A DNA stretch of 64,000 nucleotides from Leuconostoc rapi (GTDB lineage Bacteria > Bacillota > Bacilli > Lactobacillales > Lactobacillaceae): assembly GCF_016908715.1 (NCBI RefSeq), contig NZ_JAFBEK010000003.1, forward strand, positions 1-64,000, given 5' to 3'. A program made the position numbers and the translations under genes. Within the stretch, counting starts at the first letter, position 1. Every line of letters begins with the position of its first letter. This document shows positions 8,724-18,890 of the stretch, one piece after another. The notes beneath the pieces are model-generated. The model was not told where the DNA came from, did not search any database, and worked only from the letters and a program-made list of their open reading frames with translations.

Positions 8724-10067
8724 ATGGAAAATGGGCGTTTGTTTAACTTCTTACAAAAGGTGCTGCTAAAACCGATGACGAAAATTGCGCAATACCGTAT
8801 TGTGCGTGCCATTATGGCAGCAGGAATGGCTTCCATTCCGTTTACCATTGTAGGATCAATGATATTAGTATTGAATATTTTACCAACAGTTTTCCCTTTT
8901 TTAACCGGATTTTTTAATGCCACATTCTTTAAATTTAGTGACCTCTATATGATTGCTAACACAGCAACCATGGGGATTTTGGCGATGTACTTCAGTTTAG
9001 CGATTGGCTTTGAATTAACGCGAATCATCCAGACTGAGGATAAACTAAAAGTTGCGCCACTCAATGGTGCTTTCCTGTCGCTGTTTGCTTTCTTTATGTG
9101 TTTACCTGAGTTAGTTTTAAAGGGTGGCAAAATTGTGCTACTTAACACCATCACACCAGATGTAAAAGTTATTAACGGTTTTAGAATGACAAGCACGATT
9201 GATCGTATTGGAACTAGTGGTATCTTTACTGCGATTATTATGGCTGTTCTTGCCGTGTGGTTATATGCCTTCTGTGTCAAGCATAATTGGACAATTAAAA
9301 TGCCTGAGGCCGTACCCGAAGGTGTTTCAAGGTCATTTACCGCATTAATTCCGACATTTGTTATCGCTGTTGTGGTGTTAGCTATTAACGGTGGTTTAGT
9401 GTTAGTCGGCACCGATATCTTTAAAATGATTGCCATTCCATTTAGTTTCGTTACGCATATGACGAGCACTTGGTTGGGTATCATGGTGATTGAATTCTTG
9501 ATTCATGCCTTATGGATCGTTGGCATTCATGGTGCAAATATTATTTCTGCTTTTATTACACCAATTTTCTTAGCAAATATGGTGTCAAACTCACATGGTG
9601 CGAATATACCATTTGCTGGTGAGTTTAACAATTCTTTCGCTATTTTAGGCGGTTCAGGAGCAACATTGGGATTGTGTATATTTATCGCTTTACTTGCGCG
9701 TTCTGAACAATTAAAAGTGTTAGGTCGAGCGGCTATTGTGCCTTCTTTCTTTAACATTAATGAACCCTTAATCTTTGGTTTGCCTATTGTTTATAATCCT
9801 TATCTTGCCATTCCATTCTTTATGGCACCTATGGTGACTGCTTCAGTTGCTTACGCGGCGATCAATTTTCACTTTATTCGTCCAATCGTCATTCAAGCAC
9901 CATGGCCATCACCAGTGGGTATCGGCGCATTTATCAGTACGGTTGACTGGAAGGCAGCTGTATTAGCGGTGATCTGTGTGATTATTGCCTTCCTAATCTA
10001 TTTACCATTTATTAAAATCTATGACACGAAGTTGTATAATGACGAACAAGGACGTAGTCAGGCATAA
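8724..10067 (+). CDS. PTS cellobiose-family EIIC permease
   Basis: The 447-residue membrane permease that binds and translocates the beta-glucoside while EIIB phosphorylates it. It has about ten hydrophobic helices. His269 in GIHGAN and Glu347 in FNINEPLIFG correspond to the conserved substrate-contacting His and Glu of ChbC-type EIIC structures. Ribosome site AAGGAG in the preceding gene. It completes the EIIA/EIIB/EIIC set; cellobiose is the likeliest substrate, another beta-glucoside is possible. Confidence 0.92.
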   Translation: MENGRLFNFLQKVLLKPMTKIAQYRIVRAIMAAGMASIPFTIVGSMILVLNILPTVFPFLTGFFNATFFKFSDLYMIANTATMGILAMYFSLAIGFELTRIIQTEDKLKVAPLNGAFLSLFAFFMCLPELVLKGGKIVLLNTITPDVKVINGFRMTSTIDRIGTSGIFTAIIMAVLAVWLYAFCVKHNWTIKMPEAVPEGVSRSFTALIPTFVIAVVVLAINGGLVLVGTDIFKMIAIPFSFVTHMTSTWLGIMVIEFLIHALWIVGIHGANIISAFITPIFLANMVSNSHGANIPFAGEFNNSFAILGGSGATLGLCIFIALLARSEQLKVLGRAAIVPSFFNINEPLIFGLPIVYNPYLAIPFFMAPMVTASVAYAAINFHFIRPIVIQAPWPSPVGIGAFISTVDWKAAVLAVICVIIAFLIYLPFIKIYDTKLYNDEQGRSQA

Positions 10068-10129
10068 AAAAATGGGTCATGGCGTGTTAATGTATTCTCT
10101 GCTACAATGATTTCAAGGAGAGACGACAT

Positions 10130-10978
10130 ATGTTTAAAAAAGATGGTCATACCCATACACGTTTTTCACATCATGGTTCTAATGAACGTTTAGATGATTA
10201 TATTGAACAAGCAATTGCATTAGGATTCACAGAGTATGTAGTAACAGAGCATGCACCATTACCGGCAGATTTCTTGGCGAATTTTACCGGACCTGCTGCG
10301 GCACAAAGTGGTTCGGCGATGTTATCAACAGAATTAGTAGATTATCAAAAAGAAGTGGCGCGCGTTCAGAAAAAATATGCGGATCAAATTCATATTAAAA
10401 GTGGATTTGAAGTAGACTATTTACAAGCTTACGAACCAGTCATACGGCAGTTTCTAATGGCACAGGCGGATTGGCTAGATGAAATTGTTTTATCAGTTCA
10501 TTTTTTACCCAATCATGATCATTTAGTGGCACCAATTGATTTTGACCCAGAAACTTTGGCTGCCTATTTTCCAGAAATCAAGCACGCCCCACAAGCTGTT
10601 TTTGAAAATTACCTAACAACGATTAAAAAAAGTTTGGATTTTGCGGCGACACTGCCTAATCAGTTTGTCATTCGAATTGGACATGTCACTTTAATTCGGA
10701 AGTATCAAAAATATTTTGATTTGCCACCATTTGATGCTAGCAATCAGGTGCGAATAGATCATTTATTGTTACAAATCAAAAATGATCATTTTCAATTAGA
10801 TTTAAATACTGCTGGTTTGCGAAAACCGTATAATGGCGAAACTTATCCGACCACGGATATAATAAAAAAAGCACGTGATCTTGAAATTGAAATGGTTTAC
10901 GGATCAGATGCCCATGAAGCTAGCGCTGTTGGGCAAGATTATCATGTTGTTGACTCATTTTTGAAAAAATTAAAATAA
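10130..10978 (+). CDS. hisK: Histidinol-phosphatase, PHP family (HisK)
   Basis: Removes phosphate from L-histidinol phosphate, the step before HisD. The 282-residue PHP-domain protein begins with the metal-binding motif DGHTHTRFSHHG, continues with VTEHAPLP and GFEVDYL, and ends with YGSDAHEAS, all typical of HisK rather than HAD-type phosphatases. Ribosome site AAGGAGAG. It lies upstream of the T-box and so is not under that leader; a TACAAT at 10103-10108 may be its own -10. It supplies the only histidinol phosphatase in the his cluster, since hisB here is monofunctional. Confidence 0.9.
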   Translation: MFKKDGHTHTRFSHHGSNERLDDYIEQAIALGFTEYVVTEHAPLPADFLANFTGPAAAQSGSAMLSTELVDYQKEVARVQKKYADQIHIKSGFEVDYLQAYEPVIRQFLMAQADWLDEIVLSVHFLPNHDHLVAPIDFDPETLAAYFPEIKHAPQAVFENYLTTIKKSLDFAATLPNQFVIRIGHVTLIRKYQKYFDLPPFDASNQVRIDHLLLQIKNDHFQLDLNTAGLRKPYNGETYPTTDIIKKARDLEIEMVYGSDAHEASAVGQDYHVVDSFLKKLK

Positions 10979-10981
10979 GTA

Positions 10982-11009
10982 TTGACATATAATATTATGG
11001 GTGTATGAT
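10982..11009 (+). promoter_or_regulatory. Promoter of the histidine operon
   Basis: TTGACA (10982-10987), 16-bp spacer, TATGAT (11004-11009), just after hisK and just before the T-box leader. Confidence 0.85.
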
Positions 11010-11024
11010 TAGTTTAATCTAATA

Positions 11025-11290
11025 AAAGCTACTGAAGTCGGAAGAGTAATTGAAGTAACGTTGTACAGGAAGTGCCTAAGCTAACGCATTGAGATGGGCG
11101 CCTACGTTTTGAATGAAACACACCGATGAGTGAAGTGATAAAAAATCATTTCGGAAACTCCCGATACCGAGTACACCTGTGTTAGCAGGTGAATGAGTAG
11201 ATAGACGTAAGTTTATCTAAAATCAAGGTGGGAACACGCGAAAACGTCCTTGCAAACTATGATATATAGTTTGCAAGGACGTTTTTTATT
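11025..11290 (+). ncRNA. T-box riboswitch, histidine-specific
   Basis: A leader of about 270 nt with the T-box sequence AAGGTGGGAACACGCG (11225-11240, a variant of AGGGTGGNACCGCG). A strong terminator follows: arms of about 17 bp, ACGTCCTTGCAAACTAT at about 11245-11261 with its complement, ending in TTTTTT near 11287. The likely specifier is CAC (His) at 11119-11121 in TGAAACACACC. Uncharged tRNA-His would stabilise the antiterminator and switch on the his operon. The same TGAAACACA context recurs in the leader at 27.4 kb. Confidence 0.92.
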
Positions 11291-11318
11291 AGAAAAAAAT
11301 TTAAATTAGGAGTCGTTA

Positions 11319-12914
11319 ATGAGTGATAAAATTTTAGCAGCTGGTTCACATGATGAATTTGGCGCGTCATTAGTACAAAAGCAACAAATATGTCATGTGA
11401 TTAGTACGACATTGAATTCAAAAAAATTTACGGCAATCAATACACCATTAATCGAAAGAGAAAGTGTGTTTGAACAATATCAACATGATAATGTATTTCA
11501 TTTGCGCGACCAAGTGGGTGAAAACCTCGTGTTGAGACCTGATCTTACGCTGCCGATAGCACGATTCTTATCTTCTAAGGCACAACAAGAACAAACGCAT
11601 CAATTTTATTATATTGGGGATGTATTTCGCCGGACTAATTATTTGTCCGGCGAATACAACCAGGAAACACAAGCTGGTATTGAATTGATTGGGGATGCCA
11701 GCTTTGATGCAGAAATGAAAGCATTAGATATTATGCTAGATTTTGCCCAACAGTTTGGTATTGCAGATGTTCAAGTTGTCATTAGTGATACGAGACTAAT
11801 TGATCGCGTGTTGACGACACTGAGTATTTCTAAAACACAACAAGCTGCACTTAAGCAAGCCATTGAGCATAAAAATATGACGGCATTTGAGAAAATTCAA
11901 CGCACTATTAAGGATTTCCCAGAAAATCTGAAACGCTGGCCTTTAGCCTTTGGCGAGGATGGTGAAACAGTGATGTGGCAATTACAAGATCTGCCTGAAG
12001 TTAATGATATTGTTGATCGGTGGTTACAACTTGCTACATTCATTCATGAGCGTTATCCCGATGTAGCAGTTACGGTTGATCTTGCGGCGTCATCCCCACA
12101 ACCCTATTACACTGGTACGATCATCCGCGGTTTTGTCCCTAGTTTGGGACGTTACCTGTTCAGTGGTGGTCGATATGATCGGCTATTAGAAAGTTTCCAA
12201 AATAAACGACTACCTGCTGTGGGCATGGGTTTAAATATTGATACAATCATGACAGACTGGCGGCGTGAAGCAGTCGACCATAAGCCAGTTGAACCAATCG
12301 TTGTTGTTTTGGCTAAGGGACGTGTTGAACAAGACACGCGACCGTTATTAAAATCTGCTGGTATCGACACAACGCCATTAGATAACCCAGAACGAAAATT
12401 AATATTTGATAGTCCAGATGGTATCTACAGATTTATCTTAGTTAAACCCGGAGATGTTGTGAAATATCTTGATCGTGGTATTGGTGATATTGGTATTGTT
12501 GGATCTGACACAATCGCTGAACAAATTCAAAATCATTTTGATGTACTTGATTTAAAAACAGGACAGGCAGAACTTGTTCTTGCCGCACCTAAAAATTTTA
12601 AAATAGATGGTGTGCAGCGTAAGCGTATCGCAACAAAGTATCCCAAAGTAACAGGACAATATTTCGCTCAACGGGGTGAAGATGTCGAACTTGTTAAGTT
12701 ATCTGGATCAGTAGAGTTAGGACCATTAACCGGGTTATCAGATGCGATTATTGATATTACACAAACAGGCAACACATTACGAGAAAATAATCTTGTCGTT
12801 TATGATACTGTTGGTCGTGTGTCGACCCATTTACTTGTACGTCAAGGTGCATTGCTTCAATTTCAATCAGAATTAAAGCAAGTCATCGATAACTTGATCA
12901 CACGATTGAGTTAG
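11319..12914 (+). CDS. hisZG: Fused HisZ-HisG ATP phosphoribosyltransferase
   Basis: Catalyses the first step, ATP + PRPP to phosphoribosyl-ATP. Residues 1 to about 320 are HisZ, the HisRS-like regulatory subunit (motif 2-like LRPDLTLPIARF, then FSGGRYDRLL). From about residue 326 a complete short-form HisG follows (IVVVLAKGRVEQ, GDIGIVGSD, and the PRPP-binding signature at about 466-492 with DITQTGNTLRENNL). The reading frame runs straight through, with no stop at the joint. Short HisG normally needs a separate HisZ, so a covalent fusion is unusual. Ribosome site TTAGGAG. Confidence 0.93.
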   Translation: MSDKILAAGSHDEFGASLVQKQQICHVISTTLNSKKFTAINTPLIERESVFEQYQHDNVFHLRDQVGENLVLRPDLTLPIARFLSSKAQQEQTHQFYYIGDVFRRTNYLSGEYNQETQAGIELIGDASFDAEMKALDIMLDFAQQFGIADVQVVISDTRLIDRVLTTLSISKTQQAALKQAIEHKNMTAFEKIQRTIKDFPENLKRWPLAFGEDGETVMWQLQDLPEVNDIVDRWLQLATFIHERYPDVAVTVDLAASSPQPYYTGTIIRGFVPSLGRYLFSGGRYDRLLESFQNKRLPAVGMGLNIDTIMTDWRREAVDHKPVEPIVVVLAKGRVEQDTRPLLKSAGIDTTPLDNPERKLIFDSPDGIYRFILVKPGDVVKYLDRGIGDIGIVGSDTIAEQIQNHFDVLDLKTGQAELVLAAPKNFKIDGVQRKRIATKYPKVTGQYFAQRGEDVELVKLSGSVELGPLTGLSDAIIDITQTGNTLRENNLVVYDTVGRVSTHLLVRQGALLQFQSELKQVIDNLITRLS

Positions 12915-12933
12915 AAAAAATAAGGAGATTATC

Positions 12934-14211
12934 ATGCAAATCATTAAAAATGAATCGATCAATCAAATTAAGGCACGTATACGCCAGCAAACGTCAAAAA
13001 CAATCGACCCACAGGTTGAAAATCGTGTTACTGATATTATTGCAACTGTACGTGAAAAGGGCGATGCAGCGCTAAAAGCATATGCCAAATCTTTTGATGG
13101 TGTGTCACTTGATGTATTAAAGGTGAGTGCCTCACAAATTAACCAGGCCATAAAAGCCGTCGATCCTGCAGTGATTAAGGCATTGGAGAAGGCAGCAGCC
13201 AATATCCGATCGTTTCACCAATTGGAGTTACAAAAATCCTTTGAAGATTCTCCGCGTCCTGGCGTAGTAAGAGGGACCAAAGTGACACCGTTATCAGCAG
13301 TCGGTATCTATGTTCCGGGTGGCACGGCGGCGTACCCGTCATCGGTTTTAATGAATACTTTGCCAGCCAAAATAGCTGGGGTTAAAAATATTATTATGGT
13401 GACACCGCCACAAAAAGATGGCTTAAATCAAGCGGTGCTAGCAGCAGCCAAAATAGCTGGTATTGATAGTATTTATCAAGTGGGCGGCGCACAAGCCATT
13501 GCGGCACTTGCATATGGTACGGAGTCCATACCAAAAGTAGATAAAATTACAGGTCCAGGCAATGTCTATGTTGCCACTGCCAAGCGTGCAGTTTATGGGC
13601 AAGTTGCGATTGATATGATTGCAGGACCATCAGAAATTGGTATTTTGGCTGATGATACGGCTCGGCCCCAAGATATTGCGGCTGACTTGTTGTCGCAAGC
13701 GGAGCATGACGTCAATGCGCGAGCAATTTTGATTACAAATTCGGAAAAATTAGCGCAAGCTGTATCTAAAGAAGTAGACAAACAACTGCTAACATTGCCA
13801 CGAATTGATATCGCGCGAGCTGCAGTTGATAGTAATGGTTTTATTTATCTCGTTGATACGGTTGATGACATGATTGATTTGATGAATGTCGTTGCACCAG
13901 AGCATTTGGAAATTCAGTTGGAAAATGCTTATGATTACTTGGCAAAAATACAAAACGCCGGCTCTGTGTTCTTGGGAAAATATGCATCTGAGCCCTTAGG
14001 AGATTATCTGGCCGGACCAAATCATATTTTGCCAACTGGTGGCACAGCAAGATTTAGTTCAGCCTTGGGTGTATGGGATTTTCAAAAACGTATCCAATAT
14101 TTGAATTATTCACAAGATGCGTTACGTGATGATGCCAGCGATGTGGCTTCACTAGCCCGTGAAGAGGGGTTGGAAGGTCACGCACGTGCCATCGAAGTGC
14201 GTCAATCATAA
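12934..14211 (+). CDS. hisD: Histidinol dehydrogenase
   Basis: Oxidises L-histidinol to L-histidine in two NAD-dependent steps with zinc. The 425-residue length is normal. Typical blocks are present: YVPGGTAAYPSSVLMN, GPGNVYVATAKR, GPSEIGILAD, AEHDVNARAIL and HILPTGGTARFSS. It starts 19 bp after hisZG with TAAGGAG. Two adjacent stop codons close the gene. Confidence 0.97.
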   Translation: MQIIKNESINQIKARIRQQTSKTIDPQVENRVTDIIATVREKGDAALKAYAKSFDGVSLDVLKVSASQINQAIKAVDPAVIKALEKAAANIRSFHQLELQKSFEDSPRPGVVRGTKVTPLSAVGIYVPGGTAAYPSSVLMNTLPAKIAGVKNIIMVTPPQKDGLNQAVLAAAKIAGIDSIYQVGGAQAIAALAYGTESIPKVDKITGPGNVYVATAKRAVYGQVAIDMIAGPSEIGILADDTARPQDIAADLLSQAEHDVNARAILITNSEKLAQAVSKEVDKQLLTLPRIDIARAAVDSNGFIYLVDTVDDMIDLMNVVAPEHLEIQLENAYDYLAKIQNAGSVFLGKYASEPLGDYLAGPNHILPTGGTARFSSALGVWDFQKRIQYLNYSQDALRDDASDVASLAREEGLEGHARAIEVRQS

Positions 14212-14249
14212 TAATATCTGTACCATATCAGAAAGGAATTTAATTGACA

Positions 14250-14837
14250 ATGTCAAGAACAGCAACCATTATACGGAATACATTTGAAACACAAATCGCG
14301 TTAACTTTAAATATTGATGAACAAACACCTATTTCAGTTGATACGGGTATTGGTTACATTGATCATATGCTCACTTTATTTGCTAAACACGGCCGATTTG
14401 GGCTGCAAGTCAAGGTTAGTGGTGACTTGAATGTTGATTCACACCACACAACAGAGGATATTGGCATTGCCTTAGGTGAGGCATTTACACAAGCATTAGG
14501 TGATAAATCTGGTATTGAACGTTATGGGGCACAATTTGTACCAATGGATGAGACATTGACGCGAACAGTTGTTGATTTATCTGGCCGTGCATACTTAGTG
14601 TTTGCAGCCGAATTAACAGCACCTGTGTTGGGTACCTTTGAGACAGAGGTTGTTGAGGACTTTTGGCAGGGGTTTGCAGATCAAGCACACGCTAATGTGC
14701 ATATTGCTGTTTTGTACGGCCGTAATACACATCACAAAATCGAAAGTATTTTTAAAGCTATGGGGCGTACGATGCGTCAAGCTGTGACACGTAATCCTGA
14801 TATTATTGGGGTTAATTCGACAAAAGGAGTGATTTAA
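14250..14837 (+). CDS. hisB: Imidazoleglycerol-phosphate dehydratase
   Basis: Dehydrates imidazoleglycerol phosphate to imidazoleacetol phosphate using manganese. It is monofunctional (about 195 residues), with the metal-binding motifs HHTTEDIGIALG and a second HHK near the C-terminus. Start choice: ATG 14250 gives the family-typical MSRTA start, but GAAAGGA (14231-14237) is better spaced for TTG at 14244, which would add two residues. Stop overlaps the hisH ATG (TAATG). Confidence 0.94.
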   Translation: MSRTATIIRNTFETQIALTLNIDEQTPISVDTGIGYIDHMLTLFAKHGRFGLQVKVSGDLNVDSHHTTEDIGIALGEAFTQALGDKSGIERYGAQFVPMDETLTRTVVDLSGRAYLVFAAELTAPVLGTFETEVVEDFWQGFADQAHANVHIAVLYGRNTHHKIESIFKAMGRTMRQAVTRNPDIIGVNSTKGVI

Positions 14838-15478
14838 TGTCAAAAGAAAATCCGTTTATTGCAGTGATTGATTATGGCGCAGGCAATATTCGTAATGTCA
14901 TGAAAGCCATCGACTATGTCGATATGCCAGCGAAATTGACTAAAGATCCTGCTGAAATTTTGGCTGCTGACGGTATTGTTATTCCCGGTGTGGGTGCCTA
15001 CAGAGCAGCGATGGACAAAATTAATACGTATCAACTGCTTATACCTATTCAAAAAGCAGCAGCAAATGGGACACCAATCCTTGGTGTTTGTCTTGGCATG
15101 CAATTATTGTTTGACTCGTCAACAGAATTTGGTGAAACAAAAGGGCTGGGACTGATACCAGGTCAGGTTGTCACATTACCGCAAAAACAAGGCTTTAAAG
15201 TACCACAAATGGGATGGAATCAAAATAATGTTGCAATTGAAAATGCGCTTACCCGAGGCGTTAAAGATGAGTTTACGTACTTTGTGCATTCATATTATGT
15301 TAAAACGGATGTAAAATATATTGCGGCTAGTGTAGATTATGGTGTGCAGGTCCCAAGTATTGTTATCAAGAATAATATCATTGGTGCGCAATTTCATCCA
15401 GAAAAATCGGGTGAAGTAGGTTTGCGGGTTTGGCAAGCCTTTGCAGATATGGTTTCAGATAAGGCGGTGATCGCGTGA
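14837..15478 (+). CDS. hisH: Imidazole glycerol phosphate synthase, glutaminase subunit
   Basis: Releases ammonia from glutamine for HisF. The 213-residue class I glutamine amidotransferase has the nucleophile elbow GVCLGMQLLFD and the His/Glu pair in FHPEKSG near the C-terminus. It starts in the overlap with the hisB stop and its own stop overlaps the hisA GTG, so the three are translationally coupled. N-terminus VIDYGAGNIRNV is typical. Confidence 0.96.
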   Translation: MSKENPFIAVIDYGAGNIRNVMKAIDYVDMPAKLTKDPAEILAADGIVIPGVGAYRAAMDKINTYQLLIPIQKAAANGTPILGVCLGMQLLFDSSTEFGETKGLGLIPGQVVTLPQKQGFKVPQMGWNQNNVAIENALTRGVKDEFTYFVHSYYVKTDVKYIAASVDYGVQVPSIVIKNNIIGAQFHPEKSGEVGLRVWQAFADMVSDKAVIA

Positions 15479-16188
15479 TATTACCTGCAATTGATTTACT
15501 GGGCGGTCAGTCTGTACGCTTACTAAAAGGGGATTATAATGCCGGGACTGTCGTTAACTCTGATCCGATCAAGCAAGCAATACAAATCAATAATGCTGGA
15601 CTAAATGCCCTACATGTTGTTGATTTGGACGGTGCGAAATCCGGCGTCGCCTCCAATTTTAAAACAATTCTTGATATACGCCAAGTATTTACTGGTTTCA
15701 TTGAGGTTGGCGGTGGGATTAGAACATTGACGCAAATTGATCAGTATGTGAATGCTGGCATTAATCGTGTCATTTTGGGTTCTGTTGCTTTAAAAAATCC
15801 TAATTTAGTGCAACAAGCGATTGAAAAATATGGGAAGTTAATAGCAGTTGGCATTGATGGAAAATATGGTAAGGTGGCGACGGAAGGCTGGCTTGAACAA
15901 TCAACTGTCAACTTTGAAACTCTGCTGACTGGCATGATAAAAGTCGGTGTTGAAAATTTTATTGTCACTGACATCTCACGTGATGGGACCCTTAGTGGAC
16001 CAAATACGACGCTATTAGCTCAACTTCAGCATCAATTTAGCCATGTTAACATTATTGCGAGTGGTGGGATAGCAAAGATAGATGATCTAGAAGAGCTTAA
16101 CCAAGCAGGTATACAAGATATCATTGTTGGCAAAGCTTTAGCGGCAGGAACAATATCATTAACACAGTTGGCTGAATTGGAGGGATAA
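15475..16188 (+). CDS. hisA: ProFAR isomerase HisA
   Basis: Amadori isomerisation of ProFAR to PRFAR. The 237-residue half-barrel-repeat TIM protein has catalytic Asp in AIDLLGG and the second Asp in TDISRDG, with phosphate-binding GGGIR and ASGGIA. It starts with GTG overlapping the hisH stop (GTGA). Confidence 0.96.
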   Translation: MILPAIDLLGGQSVRLLKGDYNAGTVVNSDPIKQAIQINNAGLNALHVVDLDGAKSGVASNFKTILDIRQVFTGFIEVGGGIRTLTQIDQYVNAGINRVILGSVALKNPNLVQQAIEKYGKLIAVGIDGKYGKVATEGWLEQSTVNFETLLTGMIKVGVENFIVTDISRDGTLSGPNTTLLAQLQHQFSHVNIIASGGIAKIDDLEELNQAGIQDIIVGKALAAGTISLTQLAELEG

Positions 16189-16189
16189 T

Positions 16190-16954
16190 ATGGCATTAGC
16201 AAAACGCATTGTACCGGCACTTGATGTCAAAAATGGTCGTGTGGTAAAAGGCATTAATTTTCTTAATCTAAAAGATATTGGCGATCCAGTTGATGCAGCC
16301 ATTGCCTATCAAAATGCTGGCGCAGATGAACTGGTTTTCCTGGATATATCAGCGACACTTGAAGGCCGTAGCACGATGATAGACATGATTGAACGTGTAT
16401 CATCAGCTGTTTTCATTCCCTTAACAGCTGGCGGGGGCGTCACTGATTTAGCAAGTATGCGTGCGATTATTAAGGCAGGGGCAGATAAGGTATTTTTAAA
16501 TTCAGCGGCGGTTGCAAACCCCGATCTTATTCGACAAGGCGCTGAATTATTTGGATCACAAGCGATTGTTGGTGCGATTGATTCAAAGTGGGATGATGTC
16601 GCAAATATGCATCGTGTTTATGTCTCAGGTGGTACCAAACCAACAGACCTGGAGACAATGGCGTGGGCGCAGCAGATGATACAATATGGCGCAGGTGAGT
16701 TACTTGTGACAAGTATGGATACTGATGGCACCAAACAAGGGTACGATGTCGCTTTGTACCAAGCACTTGATGACGTGATTGATGTGCCAATTGTTGCAAG
16801 CGGTGGTGCAGGAGATTTATCTGATTTTGTTGCAGTATTTAAATCAGGACGTGTCGATGCTGCGTTAGCTGCTTCTGTATTTCATTATGGGGAAATCGCC
16901 ATTCCTGATTTAAAGCAGCGGTTACATCATGAAGGGATGGTTGTCAGATTATGA
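16190..16954 (+). CDS. hisF: Imidazole glycerol phosphate synthase, cyclase subunit
   Basis: Combines PRFAR with HisH-derived ammonia to give IGP and AICAR. The 254-residue TIM barrel has catalytic Asp11 in [13 protein letters not shown] and the second Asp in GAIDSKWDD, with phosphate loops TAGGGV and ASGGAG. The gap to hisA is 1 bp, and GGAGGG inside hisA is its ribosome site. The AICAR produced feeds purine synthesis, and purA lies downstream. Confidence 0.97.
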   Translation: MALAKRIVPALDVKNGRVVKGINFLNLKDIGDPVDAAIAYQNAGADELVFLDISATLEGRSTMIDMIERVSSAVFIPLTAGGGVTDLASMRAIIKAGADKVFLNSAAVANPDLIRQGAELFGSQAIVGAIDSKWDDVANMHRVYVSGGTKPTDLETMAWAQQMIQYGAGELLVTSMDTDGTKQGYDVALYQALDDVIDVPIVASGGAGDLSDFVAVFKSGRVDAALAASVFHYGEIAIPDLKQRLHHEGMVVRL

Positions 16955-17352
16955 CAGTGGAACAAAAACCAAATTTCAATAAGGCTTCTCAAAATCAGCT
17001 TGTGCCAGCTATTATAACAGATGCAACGACTGGTGCTATCTTGATGTTGGGTTATATGAATGAAGCAAGTTATGACTTAACCAAATCAACAGGAGAAACG
17101 TGGTTTTGGTCACGTGAACGTGAAACACTTTGGCATAAAGGTGAAACGAGTGGTCATACACAACGTGTTGTATCCATGACTTTGGATTGTGATTTGGACA
17201 CATTGCTGATTCAAGTCATGCCTAACGGACAAGCTTGTCACACAGGGGCCTACTCTTGTTTTTTTAACAGTGTGTCTGGCGAAACCCTGACAAATAATAA
17301 TCAAGCGTTGGTAACAAATCAGTGGACAACGGGTGATTTTCCAGAGGCGTAA
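16951..17352 (+). CDS. hisI: Phosphoribosyl-AMP cyclohydrolase
   Basis: Opens the purine ring of PR-AMP. The 133-residue zinc/magnesium enzyme has [10 protein letters not shown] and [12 protein letters not shown] with the metal-binding Asp and Cys residues. It overlaps hisF by 4 bp (ATGA). It is separate from hisE, unlike the HisIE fusions of many species. Confidence 0.96.
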   Translation: MTVEQKPNFNKASQNQLVPAIITDATTGAILMLGYMNEASYDLTKSTGETWFWSRERETLWHKGETSGHTQRVVSMTLDCDLDTLLIQVMPNGQACHTGAYSCFFNSVSGETLTNNNQALVTNQWTTGDFPEA

Positions 17353-17375
17353 TGGGTAGTAAAGGAGATAGTATT

Positions 17376-17702
17376 ATGGCACAACAAACGATTGAATCAT
17401 TGTATGAACAAGCATTGGTTCGCAAAAACCAACCAGAAGAAAATTCATACACAAATTATCTTTATACAAAGGGATTAGACAAAATTCTCAAAAAAATTGG
17501 AGAAGAGTCAACGGAAGTTATTCTCGGCGCAAAGAATACAAATGATGAATTAATTTATGAAACGGCTGATTTATTATTTCATTTAATGGTATTATTAGTT
17601 GAAAAGGGTGTCTCACTTGATGACATTAAAAATGAACTTGGCAGTCGGGCAGGTCAAAAATCACGATTGCACGAGCGCAAGAATTGGAGAGTCGAAGAAT
17701 GA
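17376..17702 (+). CDS. hisE: Phosphoribosyl-ATP pyrophosphatase
   Basis: Hydrolyses PR-ATP to PR-AMP, the second step. It is a MazG-like all-alpha protein of 108 residues with [29 protein letters not shown] and [16 protein letters not shown] 17376 is chosen because AAAGGAG (17361-17367) is ideally placed; the in-frame ATG at 17352 has no such site and would add eight atypical residues. Confidence 0.95.
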   Translation: MAQQTIESLYEQALVRKNQPEENSYTNYLYTKGLDKILKKIGEESTEVILGAKNTNDELIYETADLLFHLMVLLVEKGVSLDDIKNELGSRAGQKSRLHERKNWRVEE

Positions 17703-18772
17703 AAGAATCAATTAAACATATGTCTGCTTATCAGGCAGAATTACCAGCTGAGACAGTTAAAGCAAAGTATGGGTTACAATATTTGGCTCGCTTGTCAGCC
17801 AATGAGTCTGTCTATGGGCCAACACCTAAAGTGGCACAGGCAATTAAAGCGACACCAGATGATATCTTAGGTTATTATCCAGATGGCCAGGCGACAGCGT
17901 TACGTGAAGCGGTTGCCAAGCACGATCAAGTAGCCCCTGAAAGTTTGGTTTTTGGTGTTGGTGCGGATGAATTGATTCAATTACTAACACGAACGGTATT
18001 AACCCCAGGATCAAATATTATTGTGCCAGATCCGACTTTTGGTGAATATGCGATGCACGCTCAAATTGAACAGGCTGATACAAAAAGAGTACCCGTTCAA
18101 CCAACAACAGGACAACTTGATTTTGAAGCAATGCTAGCCGAAGTTGACGACAAAACGACTATGGTGTGGCTTGCTAATCCCAACAATCCAACAGGTGTGT
18201 TTGAGAAACGAGCAGATATTTTAACTTTTTTGGATAAGTTACCAAAATCAGTTGTACTGGTTGTTGATGAAGCTTATTATGACTTTGTATCTGAACCAGA
18301 TGCTACGGTTGCCAGAGATGTTGAAAACTATGAGAATCTTGTCGTCTTACGTACGCTTTCTAAAGCATACGGTTTAGCTAATTTGCGCGTTGGATATGGT
18401 ATTATTCAAGAGCCATTGTATGGTGTTATGCAGGCAGTACGTTTACCATATAACTTAAATACTTATCAAATTGTTGGTGGTACAGCCGCCATTGAAGATC
18501 AAGATTACCTAAACCAAGTTGTCCGCAAAGTAATTGAAGAAAGAACGGCGTTTCAAACGTTTTTATTTGAAAATCAATTTACTTTTTATGAGTCACAAAC
18601 GAACTTTATCTGGATTAAAGTTGGCGATACAAAAAAATATGGTGCGCGTTTATTATCAGAAGGCTATCAGGTCAATGATCGTTTGAATGCCGAATGGATT
18701 CGAATTGCTTTAGGTACCCCAGAAGATAATCGTGGTATGCAACAAGTCCTGCTTGCGCTAAAAAAGTCTTAA
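17699..18772 (+). CDS. hisC: Histidinol-phosphate aminotransferase
   Basis: PLP-dependent transamination of imidazoleacetol phosphate. The 357-residue fold-type I enzyme contains [16 protein letters not shown] and the PLP-lysine motif [20 protein letters not shown] 17699 overlaps the hisE stop (ATGA) and has GGAGAG upstream at 17686-17691, favoured over TTG 17684. It is the last gene of the his operon. No convincing terminator follows before the purA leader. Confidence 0.95.
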   Translation: MKESIKHMSAYQAELPAETVKAKYGLQYLARLSANESVYGPTPKVAQAIKATPDDILGYYPDGQATALREAVAKHDQVAPESLVFGVGADELIQLLTRTVLTPGSNIIVPDPTFGEYAMHAQIEQADTKRVPVQPTTGQLDFEAMLAEVDDKTTMVWLANPNNPTGVFEKRADILTFLDKLPKSVVLVVDEAYYDFVSEPDATVARDVENYENLVVLRTLSKAYGLANLRVGYGIIQEPLYGVMQAVRLPYNLNTYQIVGGTAAIEDQDYLNQVVRKVIEERTAFQTFLFENQFTFYESQTNFIWIKVGDTKKYGARLLSEGYQVNDRLNAEWIRIALGTPEDNRGMQQVLLALKKS

Positions 18773-18890
18773 TTTAAAAACAACAAGTTGTGTGATAGTT
18801 GTTATTGAGTAGAAAGGTTCGAAAAATGTCATTTTATTGAGAGAATGATAATATTTTGCTGAATTTGAACTATCTTACTGCTTTTTTATA

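Noticed and set aside
8945-9484. 179-residue minus-strand frame
   Set aside because: It is antisense to the EIIC gene, has no ribosome site and resembles the mirrored codons of a hydrophobic protein.
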